Below, in pieces: positions 5,567-7,705 of a stretch of 7,705 bases of DNA. The notes under the pieces were generated by a model. That model saw nothing but the letters and a program-made list of their open reading frames with translations. It had not been told where the DNA came from and ran no database searches. Position 1 is the stretch's first letter; each line of letters begins with the position of its first letter. A program made the position numbers and the translations under genes. The stretch covers positions 1-7,705 of the forward strand of contig DFEG01000011.1 of assembly GCA_002369075.1 (NCBI GenBank). Reading direction: 5' to 3'. This DNA is from Bacteroidales bacterium UBA3808. Lineage in GTDB: Bacteria; Bacteroidota; Bacteroidia; Bacteroidales; Paludibacteraceae.

Positions 5567-6279
5567 TTTGCTTTGCACAGTGCAAAGACGCTAATTGTTG
5601 CCCCTCTGAAGGGCTTCATGGCGCTCAGGCAGGCTTTCATCGTCTCGCCGGTGGTGATCAGGTCATCGACAACCATAATGCGCTTGTGGTATAGTTGTTC
5701 GGGATGGTTGATGGCGAAGGCGCCTGCCACATTCGTCTTGCGTCCCTCGCCGTCCTGTTTGGCTTGTTTGGGAGTGTGCCTGATGCGGGTGACGTGCGTC
5801 GTATCAACAGGGACACCTGTTATCTCGCTGATCCCGCGCGCGATGTACTCCGACTGGTTGTAGCCCCTCTCCCGCATTCGCCGGGGGTGAAGCGGCATGG
5901 GGATGATTACGTCCAGATCGTCGAAGAACGTCTCGTCCCGCCAGTCCAGCACTGCCTGTCTGCCCATCCAAAAACCTAACTCCGGTTCGTCCGCGTACTT
6001 CATCCGGTGGATGACATGTTGGATCGGGTGCTCTTTCTCGAAGAAGAGGTACGCCGCCGCGCGGTCCAGATGGAGCGCACGTTTGTGGGCCGTCTTACCC
6101 TCCGTCAGCGCCATCTCCGTGCCGTTCTCCCGCATCTTGTCCTGTTCCGTGCGGGGCAACCGTACCCAGCAGTCGGTGCAGAGCCACTCAACGTGGTCCT
6201 CCGCCCGCTGCTGGTCACTCATATACCTCCCACAGAACGGACACGTGCGCGGGTAAAGCAGGCTGTCAAAGAGTAACAC
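5563..6279 (-). CDS. comF: ComF family protein (phosphoribosyltransferase-like, zinc finger)
   Basis: Protein of 238 residues, typical of the ComF/GntX family, whose members are linked to DNA uptake and recombination in competent species; the biochemical role here is not known. An N-terminal zinc ribbon is formed by Cys13 and Cys16 (CPFC) with Cys34 and Cys37 (CTDC). The phosphoribosyltransferase fold follows, with MKYADEPELG (93-102), IPMPLHPRRMRERGYNQSE (126-144) and the PRPP-binding loop MVVDDLITTGET (202-213). The start is a GTG at 6279. No ATG lies upstream in frame, and the next one (residue 20) would remove half the zinc finger. It overlaps the end of uxaA by 14 bases, pointing to coupled translation. 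Its TAG stop falls in an 8-bp repeat tract. Bacteroidales are not generally known as competent, so a housekeeping role is possible. Confidence 0.88.
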   Translation of the reverse strand: MLLFDSLLYPRTCPFCGRYMSDQQRAEDHVEWLCTDCWVRLPRTEQDKMRENGTEMALTEGKTAHKRALHLDRAAAYLFFEKEHPIQHVIHRMKYADEPELGFWMGRQAVLDWRDETFFDDLDVIIPMPLHPRRMRERGYNQSEYIARGISEITGVPVDTTHVTRIRHTPKQAKQDGEGRKTNVAGAFAINHPEQLYHKRIMVVDDLITTGETMKACLSAMKPFRGATISVFALCKAK

Positions 6280-7705
6280 CGTTCTTGAAGATCGAGATCT
6301 CGTGGTAGCCGTTCTTCTCGTTGTTCGTGCGGGTGCCGTTAGCCACCTCGATCACGTACTCGGCAAAGCGTTTGGCTACCTCTTCCATCGGTTCGCCCTC
6401 GGCGATCACACCGGCGTTGAAATCAATCCAGTTCGGTTTGTTCTTCGCCAGAGTGGAGTTGGTGGAGATCTTCATGGTCGGTACGTAGGTGCCGAAGGGC
6501 GTTCCGCGACCGGTGGTGAACAGCACCATGTGGCATCCGCAGGACGCTAACGCCGTCGAAGCCACGAGGTCGTTACCCGGCGCCGAAAGCAGGTTGAGTC
6601 CCTTCACTTGCAGCCGCTCGCCGTACGGCATTACGCCGCGGACAAGCGACTTGCCGCATTTCTGCGTGCAACCGAGGGCTTTGTCCTCCAGCGTGGAGAT
6701 ACCGCCGGCTTTGTTGCCCGGGCTCGGGTTCTCGCCTACCGGTTCGCCGTGGGACAGGAAATAGTCCTTGAAGTCATTGATGAGGGAAACGGTCTGGTCG
6801 AAGAGTTCTCTGTTCGCACAGCGGTCCATGAGGATCGTCTCTGCGCCGAACATCTCCGGCACCTCGGTCAGTACGGTTGTACCGCCCTGGGCTACCAGCC
6901 AGTCACTCAACATACCTAACAACGGGTTAGCCGTGATACCGCTGAAGCCGTCCGAACCGCCGCACTTGAGTCCCACGCGCAGTTCGCTCAAAGGCACCGG
7001 CACACGTTTGTCGTGCTGGGTCTTGGTGTACAGCTCGCGCAGGATCGGCATGCAGTACTCTACCTCGTCGCCCTCGATCTTCTGGGTCACTACGAACTTC
7101 ACGCGGTCCTCGTCGATCTCGCCGCAGAACTCGCGGAAGACGTCCGGCTGGTTGTTCTCGCATCCGAGGCTCACTACTAAGATAGCACCGGCATTCGGAT
7201 GATGGATCATGTCACGGAGAATCTTCTTCGTGTTCTCGTGGTCGTCGCCTAACTGCGAGCAGCCGTAGTTGTGCTTGAAGGCGAAGATGTTATCCGCGCC
7301 GGTCTCCTGACGCAGCCGCTCGGCACATTTTTCGATGATGCCGTTTACGCAGCCTACGGTCGGGATGATCCACACCTCGTTGCGGATACCTACCTGACCG
7401 TCTTTGCGGCGGTAGCCCATGAAGGTGCGTTTCTCGTCTGGGATATTGAGCACTACCTCTTTCGGGTGGTACTCGTAACTCAGCAGTCCTGCGAGGTTGG
7501 TCTTGATATTGTGCTCGTTCATCCACGAACCGGCTTTCTTCGCCTCCTTGGCGTGTCCGATCGGGAAACCGTACTTGATTACGTTCTCGCCCTCTGCGAG
7601 ATCCTTGATGGCTATCTTGTGGCCGGCAGGCACGTCCTCCAGAACGGTGATCTGCTTGCCGTCCACCTCAATAACCGCACCGGCGGATTGCGGTTGTATT
7701 GCTAC
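6266..7705 (-). CDS. uxaA: Altronate dehydratase, N-terminus outside window
   Basis: Enzyme of galacturonate catabolism (EC 4.2.1.7) that dehydrates D-altronate to 2-keto-3-deoxygluconate in the cytoplasm. About 479 residues are visible, beginning VAIQPQSAGAVIEVDGKQ at the window edge; relatives have just under 500, so perhaps 10-20 residues are missing. The reading frame continues past the GTG at 7666, which is an internal valine. The first ~90 residues form the SAF-type domain (VPAGHKIAIKDL, VIKYGFPIG). The large domain carries RNEVWIIPTVGCVN, FKHNYGCSQLGDDH, SLGCENNQPD, LKCGGSDGFSGITANP, EVPEMFGAE and SCGCHMVLFTTGRGTPFG, all UxaA/GarD-family signatures. Galactarate dehydratase is the main alternative, but the size and motifs fit UxaA better. 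It is the first gene seen in the leftward run; uxaB, uxaC or a KDG kinase may lie beyond the right edge. Confidence 0.92.
   Translation of the reverse strand, partial: VAIQPQSAGAVIEVDGKQITVLEDVPAGHKIAIKDLAEGENVIKYGFPIGHAKEAKKAGSWMNEHNIKTNLAGLLSYEYHPKEVVLNIPDEKRTFMGYRRKDGQVGIRNEVWIIPTVGCVNGIIEKCAERLRQETGADNIFAFKHNYGCSQLGDDHENTKKILRDMIHHPNAGAILVVSLGCENNQPDVFREFCGEIDEDRVKFVVTQKIEGDEVEYCMPILRELYTKTQHDKRVPVPLSELRVGLKCGGSDGFSGITANPLLGMLSDWLVAQGGTTVLTEVPEMFGAETILMDRCANRELFDQTVSLINDFKDYFLSHGEPVGENPSPGNKAGGISTLEDKALGCTQKCGKSLVRGVMPYGERLQVKGLNLLSAPGNDLVASTALASCGCHMVLFTTGRGTPFGTYVPTMKISTNSTLAKNKPNWIDFNAGVIAEGEPMEEVAKRFAEYVIEVANGTRTNNEKNGYHEISIFKNGVTL

Overview
The window reads as chromosomal DNA of a Bacteroidales bacterium (Bacteroides/Prevotella-like, probably gut). 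The evidence is two promoters of the Bacteroidetes type (TTTG, 20 bp, TAnnTTTG), a short-signal SusD-era style lipoprotein glycoside hydrolase, protein families typical of that order, and degenerate 7- and 8-bp tandem repeats at gene ends. I cannot name the species. The left and right edges cut through genes (galE and uxaA).

Layout. Positions 1-1588 (+): the end of galE, then a sugar transporter of the fucose:H+ symporter (FHS) branch of the major facilitator superfamily, overlapping galE by 4 bases. Positions 1601-2758 (-): a lipoprotein GH105 hydrolase that removes unsaturated uronic acid from pectin fragments, convergent with the transporter across 12 bp. Positions 2759-2880: a back-to-back promoter region, one promoter for GH105 (-) and one for tRNA-Leu(UAA) (+). 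Positions 2881-2969: the tRNA. Its encoded CCA end is also the base of a bidirectional terminator hairpin (2967-3001). Positions 3002-3092: twelve 7-bp repeats plus a degenerate thirteenth. Positions 3082-7705 (-): a tightly packed run uxaA - comF - nadB - NlpC/P60 peptidase, transcribed leftwards and probably ending at the same hairpin.

Function. UxaA (altronate to 2-keto-3-deoxygluconate) and GH105 (unsaturated uronyl release) both belong to pectin/galacturonate use but lie in separate transcription units here. GalE plus the FHS carrier suggest hexose (possibly galactose) handling; the substrate is not proven. The uxaA-led run mixes carbon metabolism with NAD synthesis (NadB), a ComF-type phosphoribosyltransferase-like protein and a peptidoglycan-peptide hydrolase. 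This looks like dense packing rather than one pathway.

Most of the window is ordinary housekeeping and carbohydrate metabolism. I see no phage, insertion sequence, CRISPR array or defence system. The part that deserves attention is the short tandem repeats. One 7-bp tract and one 8-bp tract each supply the stop codon of the gene before them and carry stops in all three frames. A third, stop-poor 7-bp tract is translated inside the NlpC/P60 protein as KYELQITNYE.
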